A stretch of DNA of 64,000 nt from Pseudomonas alliivorans (GTDB lineage: Bacteria; Pseudomonadota; Gammaproteobacteria; Pseudomonadales; Pseudomonadaceae), in contig NZ_JAFFZW010000003.1 of assembly GCF_017826695.1 (NCBI RefSeq), positions 496,001 through 560,000 of the forward strand, in the 5' to 3' direction. Position 1 is the first letter of the stretch. The number at the start of each line of letters is the position of its first letter. A program made the translations under genes and the position numbers. This document shows, piece by piece, positions 7,689 to 16,776 of this stretch. Below the pieces are notes generated by a model. The model was not told where the DNA came from. It searched no databases and saw only the letters and a program-made list of their open reading frames with translations.

Positions 7689-8369
7689 ATGCCGCACATA
7701 TTGATTGTCGAAGACGAAGCCGCAATTGCCGATACGCTGGTCTATGCGCTGCAAAGCGAGGGCTTTACCACGTCATGGCTCAGCCTGGGGCAGGACGCTA
7801 TCCATCATCAGCGCGCATCGCCCGCCGACCTGATCATTCTGGATATCGGCCTGCCGGACATCACCGGTTTCGAGACGTGCAAGCAGCTGCGGCGCTTCAG
7901 CGAAGTGCCTGTCATGTTCCTGAGTGCGCGTGATGGGGAAATCGACCGGGTCGTGGGGCTGGAGATCGGAGCCGACGACTACGTTGTCAAACCGTTCAGC
8001 CCGCGAGAGGTGGCGGCGCGGGTCCGGGCCATTCTCAAGCGTATGCAGCCGCGTACTGCACCTGTTTCAGAAAACCAGCCGTTCACGGTCGATCTTGAGC
8101 GTTTTCAGATCAGCTACCGTGCCCACCCCTTGAGCCTGACCCGTCACGAATTCCGCCTGCTGCAATGCCTGTTGGCTCAGCCCGAGCGCGTGTTCAGTCG
8201 TGAACAGTTGCTCGACGCGATGGGCGTGTCGGCAGATGCCGGGTACGAGCGCAGTATCGACAGCCACATCAAGAGCGTACGCGCCAAGCTGCGAATTGTG
8301 GCGGCGGATGCAGAGCCGATCCAGACCCATCGCGGGCTGGGTTACAGTTTCAGCCCGGGCCACAGCTGA
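7689..8369 (+). CDS. creB: Two-component response regulator CreB (OmpR/PhoB family)
   Basis: 226 aa. The receiver domain (1-120) has the acidic pair VEDE, the phosphoacceptor Asp52 in ILDIGLPD and Lys in VVKPFSP. A winged-helix DNA-binding domain follows (about 130-220; LTRHEFRLLQCLLAQPERVFSREQLL, RGLGYSF). It is the partner of the CreC kinase next door (TGATG overlap of stop and start). In Pseudomonas and Aeromonas this pair, also called BlrAB, responds to cell-wall stress and beta-lactams and activates creD. In this window creD is 3.3 kb downstream. Confidence 0.93.
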   Translation: MPHILIVEDEAAIADTLVYALQSEGFTTSWLSLGQDAIHHQRASPADLIILDIGLPDITGFETCKQLRRFSEVPVMFLSARDGEIDRVVGLEIGADDYVVKPFSPREVAARVRAILKRMQPRTAPVSENQPFTVDLERFQISYRAHPLSLTRHEFRLLQCLLAQPERVFSREQLLDAMGVSADAGYERSIDSHIKSVRAKLRIVAADAEPIQTHRGLGYSFSPGHS

Positions 8370-9796
8370 TGCCGTTGAGCATCCGGATCTTTCTGGTCTA
8401 CGCGGTGTTCATCGCCCTGACCGGCTATTTCGTGCTTAGCACGGTGATGAAGGAAGTCCGCCCCGGCGTGCGTCAGTCCACCGAAGAAACCCTGGTCGAC
8501 ACCGCCAATCTGCTGGCCGAGATCATTCACGATGATGTGAGAAACGGCACCTTGGACCAAAGTCATCTGCCTGGCGCGCTCAAGGCCTATGGTCTGCGTC
8601 AGCCCGCGGCGACGATCTGGGGCTTGCCGAAAAATCAGGTCAACAACCGTATTTACGTGACCGACGCCAACGGTATCGTCCTGCTCGATTCCAGCGGGCA
8701 GGCAGTGGGGCAGGACTATTCACGCTGGAACGATGTGTATCTGACCCTGCGCGGCGAGTATGGCGCGCGTTCGACCCGCAGCGATCCCGACGATCCGAAT
8801 TCGTCCGTCATGCACGTTGGCGCGCCGATTCGAGACAACGGCCGGATCATTGGTGTGGTCACGGTCGCCAAGCCCAACAGCTCGTTGCAACCCTATGTCG
8901 ACCGCGCCGAGCGGCGATTGCTCTGGTATGGCGCTGGCCTGATGGGATTGGGTCTGTTGCTGGGCGTGCTGTTTTCCTGGTGGCTGGGGTCGGCCTTGCG
9001 GCGTCTGACCGGTTACGCCCAGGCGGTCAGCGAAGGGCGCCGTGTCGAACTGCCGCATTACCGTGGAGGCGAGCTTGAGCAACTGTCTGCGGCGGTCGAA
9101 CACATGCGCACGCAGCTGGAAGGCAAAGCCTACGTCGAGCGCTACGTGTATACGCTGACCCACGAACTGAAAAGCCCGTTGGCGGCCATTCGCGGCGCTG
9201 CCGAGCTGTTGCAGGATGAAATGCCACGCGAACAGCGACAGCGTTTCGTCAGCAACATCGAGGGCGAGAGTGCCCGTTTGCAGCAACTGATCGAGCGCTT
9301 GCTTAACCTGGCGATGGTCGAACAGCGCCAGGGCTTGGAAGAACGGCTTCCAATTGCCCTGACGGAACTGATCGATGAACTGCTGGTGACCAGAAGCACC
9401 CGGATCGAGCGGCAAGGTTTACGCATCGACATTCAGATCGATCCAGGTCTGCGGCTGCTGGGTGAGCGCTTTCTGCTGAGTCAGGCACTGGCCAACCTGA
9501 TCGATAACGCTCTGGACTTCATCCCCGTCAATGGAAGGCTGAGCCTGACCGCCAAGCCTGAGGGTGAGCGGATCCGCTTCACGCTCTTTAACGACGCCTC
9601 CCCGATTCCCGACTACGCCTTGCCGCGTCTTTGCGAGCGCTTCTACTCCTTGCCACGTCCTCACAACGGTCGGAAAAGCACCGGGCTGGGGCTGAATTTC
9701 GTGGAAGAAGTCGTGCAGTTGCATGCAGGGGAAATGCGCATCGGGAATGTCGAGGGCGGGGTCGAGGTGAGTCTGTTGCTGCCTACGGTTGAGTAA
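8369..9796 (+). CDS. creC: Sensor histidine kinase CreC
   Basis: 475 aa, starting one base inside the creB stop. An N-terminal membrane helix (about 5-28), a periplasmic sensor of about 160 residues, a second helix (LLWYGAGLMGLGLLLGVLFS) and a HAMP-like linker precede the H box YTLTHELKSPLAAIRGA, in which the His is the phosphorylation site. The ATP-binding part shows an N box (LSQALANLIDNALDF) and G box (GRKSTGLGLNFVEEV). It phosphorylates CreB. The next gene on this strand is the TetR gene, so the normal creC-creD continuity is lost here. Confidence 0.93.
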   Translation: MPLSIRIFLVYAVFIALTGYFVLSTVMKEVRPGVRQSTEETLVDTANLLAEIIHDDVRNGTLDQSHLPGALKAYGLRQPAATIWGLPKNQVNNRIYVTDANGIVLLDSSGQAVGQDYSRWNDVYLTLRGEYGARSTRSDPDDPNSSVMHVGAPIRDNGRIIGVVTVAKPNSSLQPYVDRAERRLLWYGAGLMGLGLLLGVLFSWWLGSALRRLTGYAQAVSEGRRVELPHYRGGELEQLSAAVEHMRTQLEGKAYVERYVYTLTHELKSPLAAIRGAAELLQDEMPREQRQRFVSNIEGESARLQQLIERLLNLAMVEQRQGLEERLPIALTELIDELLVTRSTRIERQGLRIDIQIDPGLRLLGERFLLSQALANLIDNALDFIPVNGRLSLTAKPEGERIRFTLFNDASPIPDYALPRLCERFYSLPRPHNGRKSTGLGLNFVEEVVQLHAGEMRIGNVEGGVEVSLLLPTVE

Positions 9797-9878
9797 GGGC
9801 AAATGTGACGTTTCGGGCTCCTGTCAGGTGGATTGTTGCGGTTGGCCAGGATGAACGACAGCGCAAATCGACGCTTCA

Positions 9879-11009
9879 TCAAGGACTCAGGTCAGCTGCA
9901 CGTCGAAGTGTCATACGTGTAAGTTCCGATGGCTTACCCAGGCGAACGGCAAACCCAGGCCAGAGTGCGGTGCCGTTGTTGACATATAACTGCATGTTTC
10001 CAATGGTGTAGAGCCCCGAAACGAATCCGCCGTTAGCTAGCGCTATAAGTCGGTCTAGACCCAGGATCATTCCGCCGTGGGTATGACCCGAAAGTTGCAG
10101 TGCTACTCCATGGCTCGCGGCGTCACGCGCATTCCTGGGTTGATGATCAAGCAGAATGACTGGCGCATCTTTTGGCGCACCTGCGAGAGCGTGCGGCAGA
10201 TCGGGGGGCGGAAAGCCTGTCTCAGGAGCCGTTACATCTGTAACCCCCGCCAACACAACCTGGGCACCCTGGCGTTCTATCACGGTGTGACTATTGGACA
10301 GAGGCATCATCCCCAGAGAGACAAAGTGCTGTATCCAAGCCTTGTTATCAAAAAAGTATTCGTGATTCCCGGGAATGACATAAACGCCATCGGGTGCCCG
10401 GAGCTCACGCAGTGCTTCGATATCCTGCCTTCGGTCGTCAATCGATCCGTCAATGAGATCACCCGTCACCACAATCAGATCAACACCGAGAGCGTTCGAA
10501 GCCTTCACGACTGCCTGCGTCCAGGTCTCGTCATACAGACGACTGATATGCAGGTCAGTCAGCTGCAGCGCCTTGTACCCTTCGAATTGAGAGGGCAGGC
10601 CTTTGACTGCAATGACGACGTCTTTAACCGGCGGCACGCGCACCGCCTGTTGAACGCCGATGGCTGCCAGTACCATTGCAATTATGCCTATTCCATAGCG
10701 CAGCCATCCCGGTACGGTGACCCAATTCTGTCGAATCAGAGCGATCAGCAAGGTGCTCAGGTCTACGACAAGCTGGAGTACGGCGACCAACAGGATCGCA
10801 CCGAATGCCCAGTTGAAAAGCATCACCAGGTAACGTGGAAACTCCGGAGAGAAGACGCTCCCCGATGAAATCCGCGCAAACAAATGGTATTGCGAGGCAA
10901 GCAGCATTAGGAGCGCCACCGCAATTTTAGCTGATGGTGCCCACGGCATTGGCCAGACAAACCGCGTGATGACATACAGGCAAGGCATGCTGAAAATGAC
11001 ATGAAACAT
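9879..11009 (-). CDS. Membrane-anchored metallophosphoesterase (YkuE/YaeI type)
   Basis: 376 aa. Four or five hydrophobic helices fill residues 1-125; the catalytic domain follows with the calcineurin-like metal-binding series LTDLHI, VVTGDLIDG, PGNHEYF, LLDHQP and LSGHTHGG. This arrangement is typical of the YkuE/YaeI branch, of which some members hydrolyse UDP-diacylglucosamine or other phosphoesters at the membrane; the substrate here is unknown. ATG at 11009 has a GGGAAG box. The gene starts 3 bases after the stop of the aldo-keto reductase and is surely its operon partner. Confidence 0.85.
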   Translation of the reverse strand: MFHVIFSMPCLYVITRFVWPMPWAPSAKIAVALLMLLASQYHLFARISSGSVFSPEFPRYLVMLFNWAFGAILLVAVLQLVVDLSTLLIALIRQNWVTVPGWLRYGIGIIAMVLAAIGVQQAVRVPPVKDVVIAVKGLPSQFEGYKALQLTDLHISRLYDETWTQAVVKASNALGVDLIVVTGDLIDGSIDDRRQDIEALRELRAPDGVYVIPGNHEYFFDNKAWIQHFVSLGMMPLSNSHTVIERQGAQVVLAGVTDVTAPETGFPPPDLPHALAGAPKDAPVILLDHQPRNARDAASHGVALQLSGHTHGGMILGLDRLIALANGGFVSGLYTIGNMQLYVNNGTALWPGFAVRLGKPSELTRMTLRRAADLSP

Positions 11010-11012
11010 GAA

Positions 11013-12110
11013 CTACTTCCCGCCGGACAAAAGGGCGTGCGTTGCGGGTTCGTCAGAGCGCGGCACCTGTGTTTGTTCCGGGATTCCGGTCTCCAGTAGT
11101 CGATGGCGAGCAGCACTGTCGTTAGCAATCATCCAGCCCGGATACTCGAATGCCAATGAGCTCGTCGCTTCAAGGGCATTGATCTCTTCGTATGAAAGAC
11201 TGAGACCGATGGCCTGAAGATTACGCTCAAGCTGATCCACGCTCTTTACACCCAGGATCGTGCTGGTGACACTTCGCTTGTGACGCATCCAGGACAGTGC
11301 CACAGATTCCAACGACACATCGCTAGCTGAGGCGACTGCATCCATTGCCGACAACAGAGACTGACCTCGCACTTCATCTACCGGTGGAAATTGGATAGAT
11401 GCGCGTCGTCCAGTCTTTGCGTCGACGCGATACTTGCCGGTGAGATAGCCGCCAGCTAACGGGCTGAAAGCAATCAGTCCCAGGCCTTCCGATTCAAGCA
11501 TCGGTATGATTTCGCGTTCTACGTCGCGTCCGATCAATGAGTAGTAACCCTGGTATGACTGAAACCGGCTGAGACCCAACTTATCCGAGATGCCCAGCGC
11601 TTTGCTGACCTGCCAGGCCGCCCAGTTTGAAACGCCGACGTACCGGACATGTCCTTGTCGTACGAGATCATCAAGCGCCCGTAGCGTCTCTTCGACAGGG
11701 GTTACAGGATCCCAGCCGTGCAGTTGGTAAAGGTCGATGTAATCAGTACCCAGCCTTTTCAGGCTTTCCTTGGCCTGCTGGATCAGATGGCGATGCGATG
11801 AGCCGCCGTCATTAGGGCCGCTACCGGTGGCATGCCCTGCTTTGGTCGAAAGCACTACATCGTGGCGGGCGACTCCATGCTTCTTGAGCGTCGCCCCAAC
11901 CATAGTCTCGGCCTGTCCGCTCGAGTAGACGTTGGCGGTGTCGATGAAATTGATTCCTGCATCAAAGGCGCTGGCAGTAATCTGATCCATCGTTTCCTGC
12001 TGAACGCCTCCAGCTGCCGCGTATTGCGGCGCAGGCGTACCAAAGGTCATTGTCCCGAGGCAGAATTCGGATACGAATAAGCCGGTGTTGCCGAGTCTGT
12101 TGTAGCGCAT
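11013..12110 (-). CDS. Aldo/keto reductase
   Basis: 365 aa from the ATG at 12110, the natural N-terminus for the family (MRYNRLGNTGLFVSEFCLGT); the frame is open further upstream to 12248, but that stretch covers the divergent promoter. The TIM-barrel enzyme shows the catalytic Asp-Tyr (NFIDTANVYSSG), Lys (LSTKAG) and His (LYQLHGWD) blocks and the NADPH-binding end (STILGVKSVDQLERN). It reduces carbonyl compounds; the substrate is unknown. It is divergent from a TetR regulator with a 112-bp shared control region that contains a palindrome, so it is likely the regulator's target. Confidence 0.88.
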   Translation of the reverse strand: MRYNRLGNTGLFVSEFCLGTMTFGTPAPQYAAAGGVQQETMDQITASAFDAGINFIDTANVYSSGQAETMVGATLKKHGVARHDVVLSTKAGHATGSGPNDGGSSHRHLIQQAKESLKRLGTDYIDLYQLHGWDPVTPVEETLRALDDLVRQGHVRYVGVSNWAAWQVSKALGISDKLGLSRFQSYQGYYSLIGRDVEREIIPMLESEGLGLIAFSPLAGGYLTGKYRVDAKTGRRASIQFPPVDEVRGQSLLSAMDAVASASDVSLESVALSWMRHKRSVTSTILGVKSVDQLERNLQAIGLSLSYEEINALEATSSLAFEYPGWMIANDSAARHRLLETGIPEQTQVPRSDEPATHALLSGGK

Positions 12111-12175
12111 AGGGAGTGCCTTTCGTGATGAGCGGTTACAATCATCAGGCCACAGATATACGAGACTGGCAAGTT

Positions 12176-12189
12176 CCGAATTATTTCGG
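12176..12189. promoter_or_regulatory. Palindrome in the AKR-TetR divergent region, candidate TetR operator
   Basis: CCGAA (12176-12180), spacer TTAT, TTCGG (12185-12189). It sits 34 bp before the TTG of the TetR gene and 66 bp before the AKR start. Local divergent regulation is the usual arrangement for the family; binding is inferred. Confidence 0.5.
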
Positions 12190-12222
12190 TACGGTAAATC
12201 ATCGAGTGAAGGGATAAACAGG

Positions 12223-12879
12223 TTGACCCGCAAAGACCAAAAAGCCACTCAAAACGGCGATGAAGAAACAGCTTCAGGAGCCTTGCCTACGCGGGGTCGC
12301 AAGCGCGATCCTGCTCGTGACGCAGCCATTCTCGATGCCGCAATAGAGGTACTGGCTGAATCTGGTTACGACGGTATGACCATGGATATGGTCGCGTCGC
12401 GAGCACGAGCCGGAAAAGCAACTGTTTATCGGCGCTGGAGCTCCAAGGCGGAGCTGATTATTGATGCTGTTGCCCATCTCAAACGTGGTCAGGTCGATAT
12501 CGAAAGCCTTCCTGATACCGGTACATTGAGAGGCGATCTGCTGGCTCTCTTCAAGCCGCAGTCGGCTGAGGAGGGTGAGCAAAAAATGCGCGTGATGGCT
12601 GGACTGGCCTCTGTATTACTGCTGCATCCGCAATTGGCTGAAGCCGGAGATGCCGCAATTGTCGAACCTTGGGCTGCGGTAAACCGCATGTTGATGCGAA
12701 GGGCGCTGGAGCGCGGAGAAATCTCGGTAAACGCCGATATTGAGGCCGCGTCCCAGGTGCTTCCGTCAATGGCGGCCTACCGAGCGTTGATTCAGCGCAA
12801 GCCATTCGATTTGCAGTTTTTGACGACGATGATTGATGGAGTGCTGTTACCGGCGCTCAAAAACTCGAACTCGGCCTGA
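12223..12879 (+). CDS. TetR-family transcriptional regulator
   Basis: 218 aa from a TTG at 12223 preceded by GAAGGG; no in-frame ATG or GTG lies before the DNA-binding domain. The helix-turn-helix spans about 28-75 (ILDAAIEVLAESGYDGMTMD and RAGKATVYRRWSSKAELI). The C-terminal ligand domain is of the TetR_C_16-like sort with no recognisable ligand. It is transcribed away from the aldo/keto reductase and probably represses that operon and itself. Together the three genes 9879-12879 separate creC from creD. Confidence 0.88.
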   Translation: MTRKDQKATQNGDEETASGALPTRGRKRDPARDAAILDAAIEVLAESGYDGMTMDMVASRARAGKATVYRRWSSKAELIIDAVAHLKRGQVDIESLPDTGTLRGDLLALFKPQSAEEGEQKMRVMAGLASVLLLHPQLAEAGDAAIVEPWAAVNRMLMRRALERGEISVNADIEAASQVLPSMAAYRALIQRKPFDLQFLTTMIDGVLLPALKNSNSA

Positions 12880-13131
12880 CGTCAGCTAGGCAAAGGCGAG
12901 AATCGTTATGATTTATTGCCTGTCATCGGTTCTCTCTCTGCCGCAAGAGATCATGGACCTGAGTCTGCATCAATCTGCTCAGGCCCCCAGTGATAGAGCC
13001 ACCAGGTAGTATCAGCCTGCCGCTAGGCATTACTGGTGCTTGATCAGGCACCACACAATCTCCACACAACGCCCATCCTGCCTCCACACGTCCATTCCAG
13101 ACTCTCCCCATCGAAAAACAGGGAGAGCCCC

Positions 13132-14508
13132 ATGAACCGAAATCTGGCTGTAAAACTGGGCACCATTGCGTTGCTGATCATCCTGTTGCTGATTCCATTG
13201 TTGATGATCGGCAGCTTGATCACGGATCGGCAGTTGCAGCGCGACGGGGTGCTGGACGATATCGCGCGTAGCGCAAGCTTCAGCCAGCGTCTGACCGGTC
13301 CGCTGCTCGTCGTGCCGTATCGCAAGAACGTACGCCTCTGGAAGACCAACGCGCAGACCGAAGAGCGTTACCTTGAGACTGCCTCTCAGCGTGGCTATCT
13401 GTACTTTCTGCCGGAGCGTTTCGAACTGGATGGCAAGGTACAGACCGAACTGCGTTCGCGAGGCATTTACGAGGCGCGGCTTTATCATGCCGATAACCAC
13501 ATCAGCGGCCAGTTTGTATTGCCCGAGCAGTTAGGTGTCACGGATGACTTTGCCGACTACACCTTCGAGAAGCCTTATCTGGCGCTGGGCATCAGTGATA
13601 TTCGAGGTATCGAAAGCTCTCCCAGACTGCTGATGAACGGACAGACGCTGGACCTGTTGCCGGGATCGCGAGTCGAGTGGCTGGGCGAAGGGGTCAGCGC
13701 CAACTTGCCGATACTGGAAGGTCGCGAGCAGGTCACGCTGGATTTCGCGTTCGACCTGCGTCTGCAGGGCACCGGCCAGTTCGAGGTCGCGCCGGTGGGC
13801 AAGTCCAGTCGTGTGCAGTTGAGTGCCGACTGGCCACACCCGAGTTTCATCGGCAATTACCTGCCGACCCAGCGCGAGATCACCGATAAAGGCTTCAGTG
13901 CTGCGTGGCAGGCCTCGTTCTTTTCCACCAATCTGGAAGACGCGCTAAGGCGCTGCCTGACGGCGCAGACCTGCGAAGACTTCAAAAGCCGCAGTTTCGG
14001 CGTGAGCTTTGTCGATCCGGTGGATCAGTACCTCAAGAGTGACCGGGCGATCAAATACGCACTGTTGTTCATCGCGCTGACCTTCGCCGGGTTCTTCCTG
14101 TTCGAAGTGCTGAAAAGCATGGCCGTGCATCCGGTTCAATACGCACTGGTGGGTGCGGCGCTGGCATTGTTCTACCTGATGCTGTTGTCGCTGTCCGAGC
14201 ATCTGGGGTTTGCCATGGCCTACCTGCTGTCGGCGAGCGCCTGTGTGTGTCTGATCGGTTTCTATGTCAGTCACGTGCTGCGCAGCGTGCTTCACGGGGC
14301 GGGGTTTGCAGCGGGTCTGAGCGCGTTGTACGGGTTGCTCTACGGACTGCTCAGTGCCGAGGATTACGCGTTGCTGATGGGCGCATTGCTGCTGTTCGGC
14401 CTGTTGAGTGTGTTCATGGTCCTGACCCGCAAGCTGGACTGGTACGGCATTGCGATCAGTCGCCCAGGCCGGCCGCTCGATACCGGTCTGGAGGTGCGTC
14501 ATGAGTAA
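13132..14508 (+). CDS. creD: Inner-membrane protein CreD
   Basis: 458 aa from the ATG at 13132 (GGGAGA box at 7 bases). An N-terminal helix (about 8-28) is followed by a periplasmic domain of about 270 residues and then by a series of hydrophobic helices from about residue 305 to 445, ending in a short cytosolic tail. Conserved family segments include ITDRQLQRDGVLDDIA and the FSAAWQASFFSTN block. CreD is the main CreBC-activated gene and affects envelope integrity and beta-lactam response. It is separated from creBC by the 3.1-kb MPE/AKR/TetR block, so it must have its own promoter in 12880-13131, a stretch in which I see no other gene. Confidence 0.92.
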   Translation: MNRNLAVKLGTIALLIILLLIPLLMIGSLITDRQLQRDGVLDDIARSASFSQRLTGPLLVVPYRKNVRLWKTNAQTEERYLETASQRGYLYFLPERFELDGKVQTELRSRGIYEARLYHADNHISGQFVLPEQLGVTDDFADYTFEKPYLALGISDIRGIESSPRLLMNGQTLDLLPGSRVEWLGEGVSANLPILEGREQVTLDFAFDLRLQGTGQFEVAPVGKSSRVQLSADWPHPSFIGNYLPTQREITDKGFSAAWQASFFSTNLEDALRRCLTAQTCEDFKSRSFGVSFVDPVDQYLKSDRAIKYALLFIALTFAGFFLFEVLKSMAVHPVQYALVGAALALFYLMLLSLSEHLGFAMAYLLSASACVCLIGFYVSHVLRSVLHGAGFAAGLSALYGLLYGLLSAEDYALLMGALLLFGLLSVFMVLTRKLDWYGIAISRPGRPLDTGLEVRHE

Positions 14509-14624
14509 GTGGCTCGGTTTGCGCGAGGATCAGGCACGGGCGCGCTGCCTGATCTCCATCATCGTCAGTCAGTTACCGGAGCCGCCACGCTCCCGTGCAG
14601 GCCACGGCAACCGATCACGCAGCC

Positions 14625-15254
14625 TCAGGCCGGTGGCTGAGTTGCCAGCATCGAAGGTCGCTGGCTGACTTCCAGATACCAGTTGGCCAGGCGCGGATAG
14701 GCACCGCGCCAGTGCAGATCAGGCTGGCGGAAATCCAGATACCCCAGCGCGGCCGCGACGCTGATGGACGCCACATCGAATGACGAGCTGAGTTCGGTGA
14801 TGGCGTCCTGCTCCAGATAGCTGAGCGTGCGTTCGATCTTTGCCTGCTGGTTTTCCAGCCATAGATCCCAGTGCTTCTCGGCAGGGCGCAGGGCAGTCTC
14901 ATAACGGATCAGGATGGCAGCATCGAGTATGGCATCAGCCAGCGACGCAAGAGTCAGACGCCTCCAGCGTGCCGAGCCGTCGCGCGGGATCAGCGGATTG
15001 CCGACGTGCTGGTGGTCCAGATAGTCGAGGATGACCCGGCTGTCGTGGATCACATTACCGTCGGCCAGGCGCAGGGCCGGGAGTTTGCCTGCCGGGTTGT
15101 CGCCGTTGAGTTCCTCAGACGGATTGACCGGTGTCAGCACGGTGGTATGCAACTGCACGCGGTCAACCTGACCGGTTTCATGCAGCAGCACCACCACCTT
15201 GCGGGCGAAAGGAGAGGCCGCGTTGAAGTACAACGTCATCTGGGGGGCAGACAT
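14625..15254 (-). CDS. Glutathione S-transferase
   Basis: 209 aa from the ATG at 15254 with GAGGA at 6 bases. The thioredoxin-like N-terminal domain has the SPFARKVVVLLHETG active-site region and GKLPALRLADG (cis-Pro) with VIHDSRVILDYL; an all-helical C-terminal domain follows. Substrate unknown. It is convergent with creD, and in the same direction as but separate from the FecI/FecR/PepSY unit. Confidence 0.9.
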   Translation of the reverse strand: MSAPQMTLYFNAASPFARKVVVLLHETGQVDRVQLHTTVLTPVNPSEELNGDNPAGKLPALRLADGNVIHDSRVILDYLDHQHVGNPLIPRDGSARWRRLTLASLADAILDAAILIRYETALRPAEKHWDLWLENQQAKIERTLSYLEQDAITELSSSFDVASISVAAALGYLDFRQPDLHWRGAYPRLANWYLEVSQRPSMLATQPPA

Positions 15255-15367
15255 GGGTGTTCCTCGACTGAGACAGGTCCATAGACTAGTCAGCGAGTGG
15301 CGGGACTGCAATCATGGTGAATGGATTGGCCGTGAGCGCGTTCGATTTCAAAGCCGCGCCCGCTCTA

Positions 15368-15547
15368 TCAGCGTCGCGCCAGCAACCCCCGGACACTCAG
15401 ACCGGCAGCTATCCCCATGCCGGCCCATGCCAGCGTGTCCCACCAGCCATCGCCCAGTAATGCGGCAAACAGGCCGGTGCCGGTCAACAGCGCGATCCAT
15501 GCGGGTTTGGCGAAGGTTTTCCAGAACCGGGACGGCTTGCCACTCAT
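15368..15547 (-). CDS. Small membrane protein co-transcribed with the PepSY protein
   Basis: 59 aa. The ATG at 15545-15547 overlaps the PepSY stop (ATGA), which fixes the start and indicates translational coupling. A basic N-terminus (MSGKPSRFWKTFAKP) precedes two hydrophobic segments (about 16-31 and 36-54) and the end is RGLLARR. No family was recognised; it probably acts with the PepSY membrane protein. Confidence 0.7.
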   Translation of the reverse strand: MSGKPSRFWKTFAKPAWIALLTGTGLFAALLGDGWWDTLAWAGMGIAAGLSVRGLLARR

Positions 15548-16677
15548 TGCACCACCTGCGCCGGTTGCTCGCTCACTGTTCGGGTGGCGCGTCGCCTTGT
15601 CCACCACAGGTAAACACCGCTGCCGAGTACGATGATGGTCAGCACATCCAGAGCGGCCCAGAGGATCTTCATCGGCATGCCGCCGTAGTCACCGAAGTGC
15701 AAGGGTTGCGACATGCCCAGTGCGTCCATGTACCAGGGGCGTTCGACCACGGCGGTGACTTGCAGCGTCCGGGCATCGATCAGTACCGGTGTCGCCAGGT
15801 GCGCGGTGAGGTGCGTGTTGCCCTTCAGAAACACGGCGTAGTGATGCTCGCTGGAGAAGCGCGTGCCGGGGAAGGCGATGAAATCGGCCTGCATGCCGGG
15901 CGCGGCGGATTCGGCGATTTCCAGCAAGCGTGTGGCCGGGGCGCGTTGCGTCAGCGGCGGTGCGTCGCGATAGGGCGCGACCATGGTTGCCAACGCATCA
16001 TTGCGCCACGAAGCAATCAACAGGTCGGCACAGGCACTGATCACGCCTGTGACGCCCACCACCAATGCCCAGGTCAGCGTCACCACACCGATGAGGTTAT
16101 GCAGGTCCAGCCAGCGTGTCCGGGTGGATTTGCTGGCCCGTACCGTGCCGAATTCCAGCTTGCGCATGAAAGGTGAGTACAGCACCGTCCCGGACACGAT
16201 AGCCACCACGAACAGCACGCCCATGAAGGCCAGCAGCAGCTTGCCCGGCAACTCGGCATACATGTCCACGTGCAGGCGCAGCATGACCATCATGAAACCG
16301 CCGTTGGCCGAAGGCATTTCCAGTGCTTCGCCAGTGCGCGCGTCCAGTGCGAAGGTGTGGGACGAGTTGGGTTCGGTTCCGGCCGTTGCCGCAGTAATCG
16401 CCATGACGCCATTGGGATCTTCATCGTCCCAGCCGAAATACTGCATCACCTCACCGGGACGATGCGCTTCAGCAGCCTTCGCCAACTGCTCCAGGTTCAA
16501 GTGAGGCGTGTCGGCGGGCATTTCCCTGTAATGCGGCGCATCGCCCAGCAGGTGATCGATCTCGTGGTGAAAGATCAGCGGCAGACCGGTGATGGCCAGC
16601 ATCAACAGAAACAGTGTGCAGATCAGGCTGCTCCAGGTATGGACGACAGACCAGCGACGCACGGTTTGGCTTTTCAT
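15544..16677 (-). CDS. PepSY-associated transmembrane protein (PiuB-like)
   Basis: 377 aa from the ATG at 16677 (the frame extends upstream to 16725). The four-helix PepSY_TM plan is clear: helix near 12-34, large periplasmic part with PepSY-like segments (ADTPHLNLEQLAKAAEAHRP), helices near 145-165 and 195-217, second periplasmic part, and last helix near 345-365 with a basic end. Conserved histidines occur in WSVVHTWSS, FHHEIDH and DLHNLIGV. Such proteins take part in siderophore-iron reduction or handling in the inner membrane. It follows fecR by about 100 bp in the same direction. Confidence 0.85.
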   Translation of the reverse strand: MKSQTVRRWSVVHTWSSLICTLFLLMLAITGLPLIFHHEIDHLLGDAPHYREMPADTPHLNLEQLAKAAEAHRPGEVMQYFGWDDEDPNGVMAITAATAGTEPNSSHTFALDARTGEALEMPSANGGFMMVMLRLHVDMYAELPGKLLLAFMGVLFVVAIVSGTVLYSPFMRKLEFGTVRASKSTRTRWLDLHNLIGVVTLTWALVVGVTGVISACADLLIASWRNDALATMVAPYRDAPPLTQRAPATRLLEIAESAAPGMQADFIAFPGTRFSSEHHYAVFLKGNTHLTAHLATPVLIDARTLQVTAVVERPWYMDALGMSQPLHFGDYGGMPMKILWAALDVLTIIVLGSGVYLWWTRRRATRTVSEQPAQVVQ

Positions 16678-16776
16678 GGGGTATCCACAGGCGAAAGGGC
16701 AGGGCTCGTTAAGGCTGAGCCGCATGAAACCTGAAAAGTGTCAGCACAGGGCACGGTTGAGGCTCGCCCCTGTGTT

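Noticed and set aside
9915..9940. TGTAAG...CTTACC sequence resembling a GacA box.
   Set aside because: The spacer is 9 rather than 6, one half is imperfect, and it lies within the metallophosphoesterase coding sequence.
12880..13131. CreB-binding cre tag (TTCAC-N6-TTCAC) upstream of creD.
   Set aside because: No TTCAC pair at the right spacing was found; only two CTCCACAC repeats about 30 bp apart, which I cannot tie to CreB.
14501..14668. Small plus-strand frame (MSKWLGLREDQARARC...) overlapping the creD stop with an ATG.
   Set aside because: It runs into the opposite-strand GST gene, has no recognised family and the overlap can be chance.
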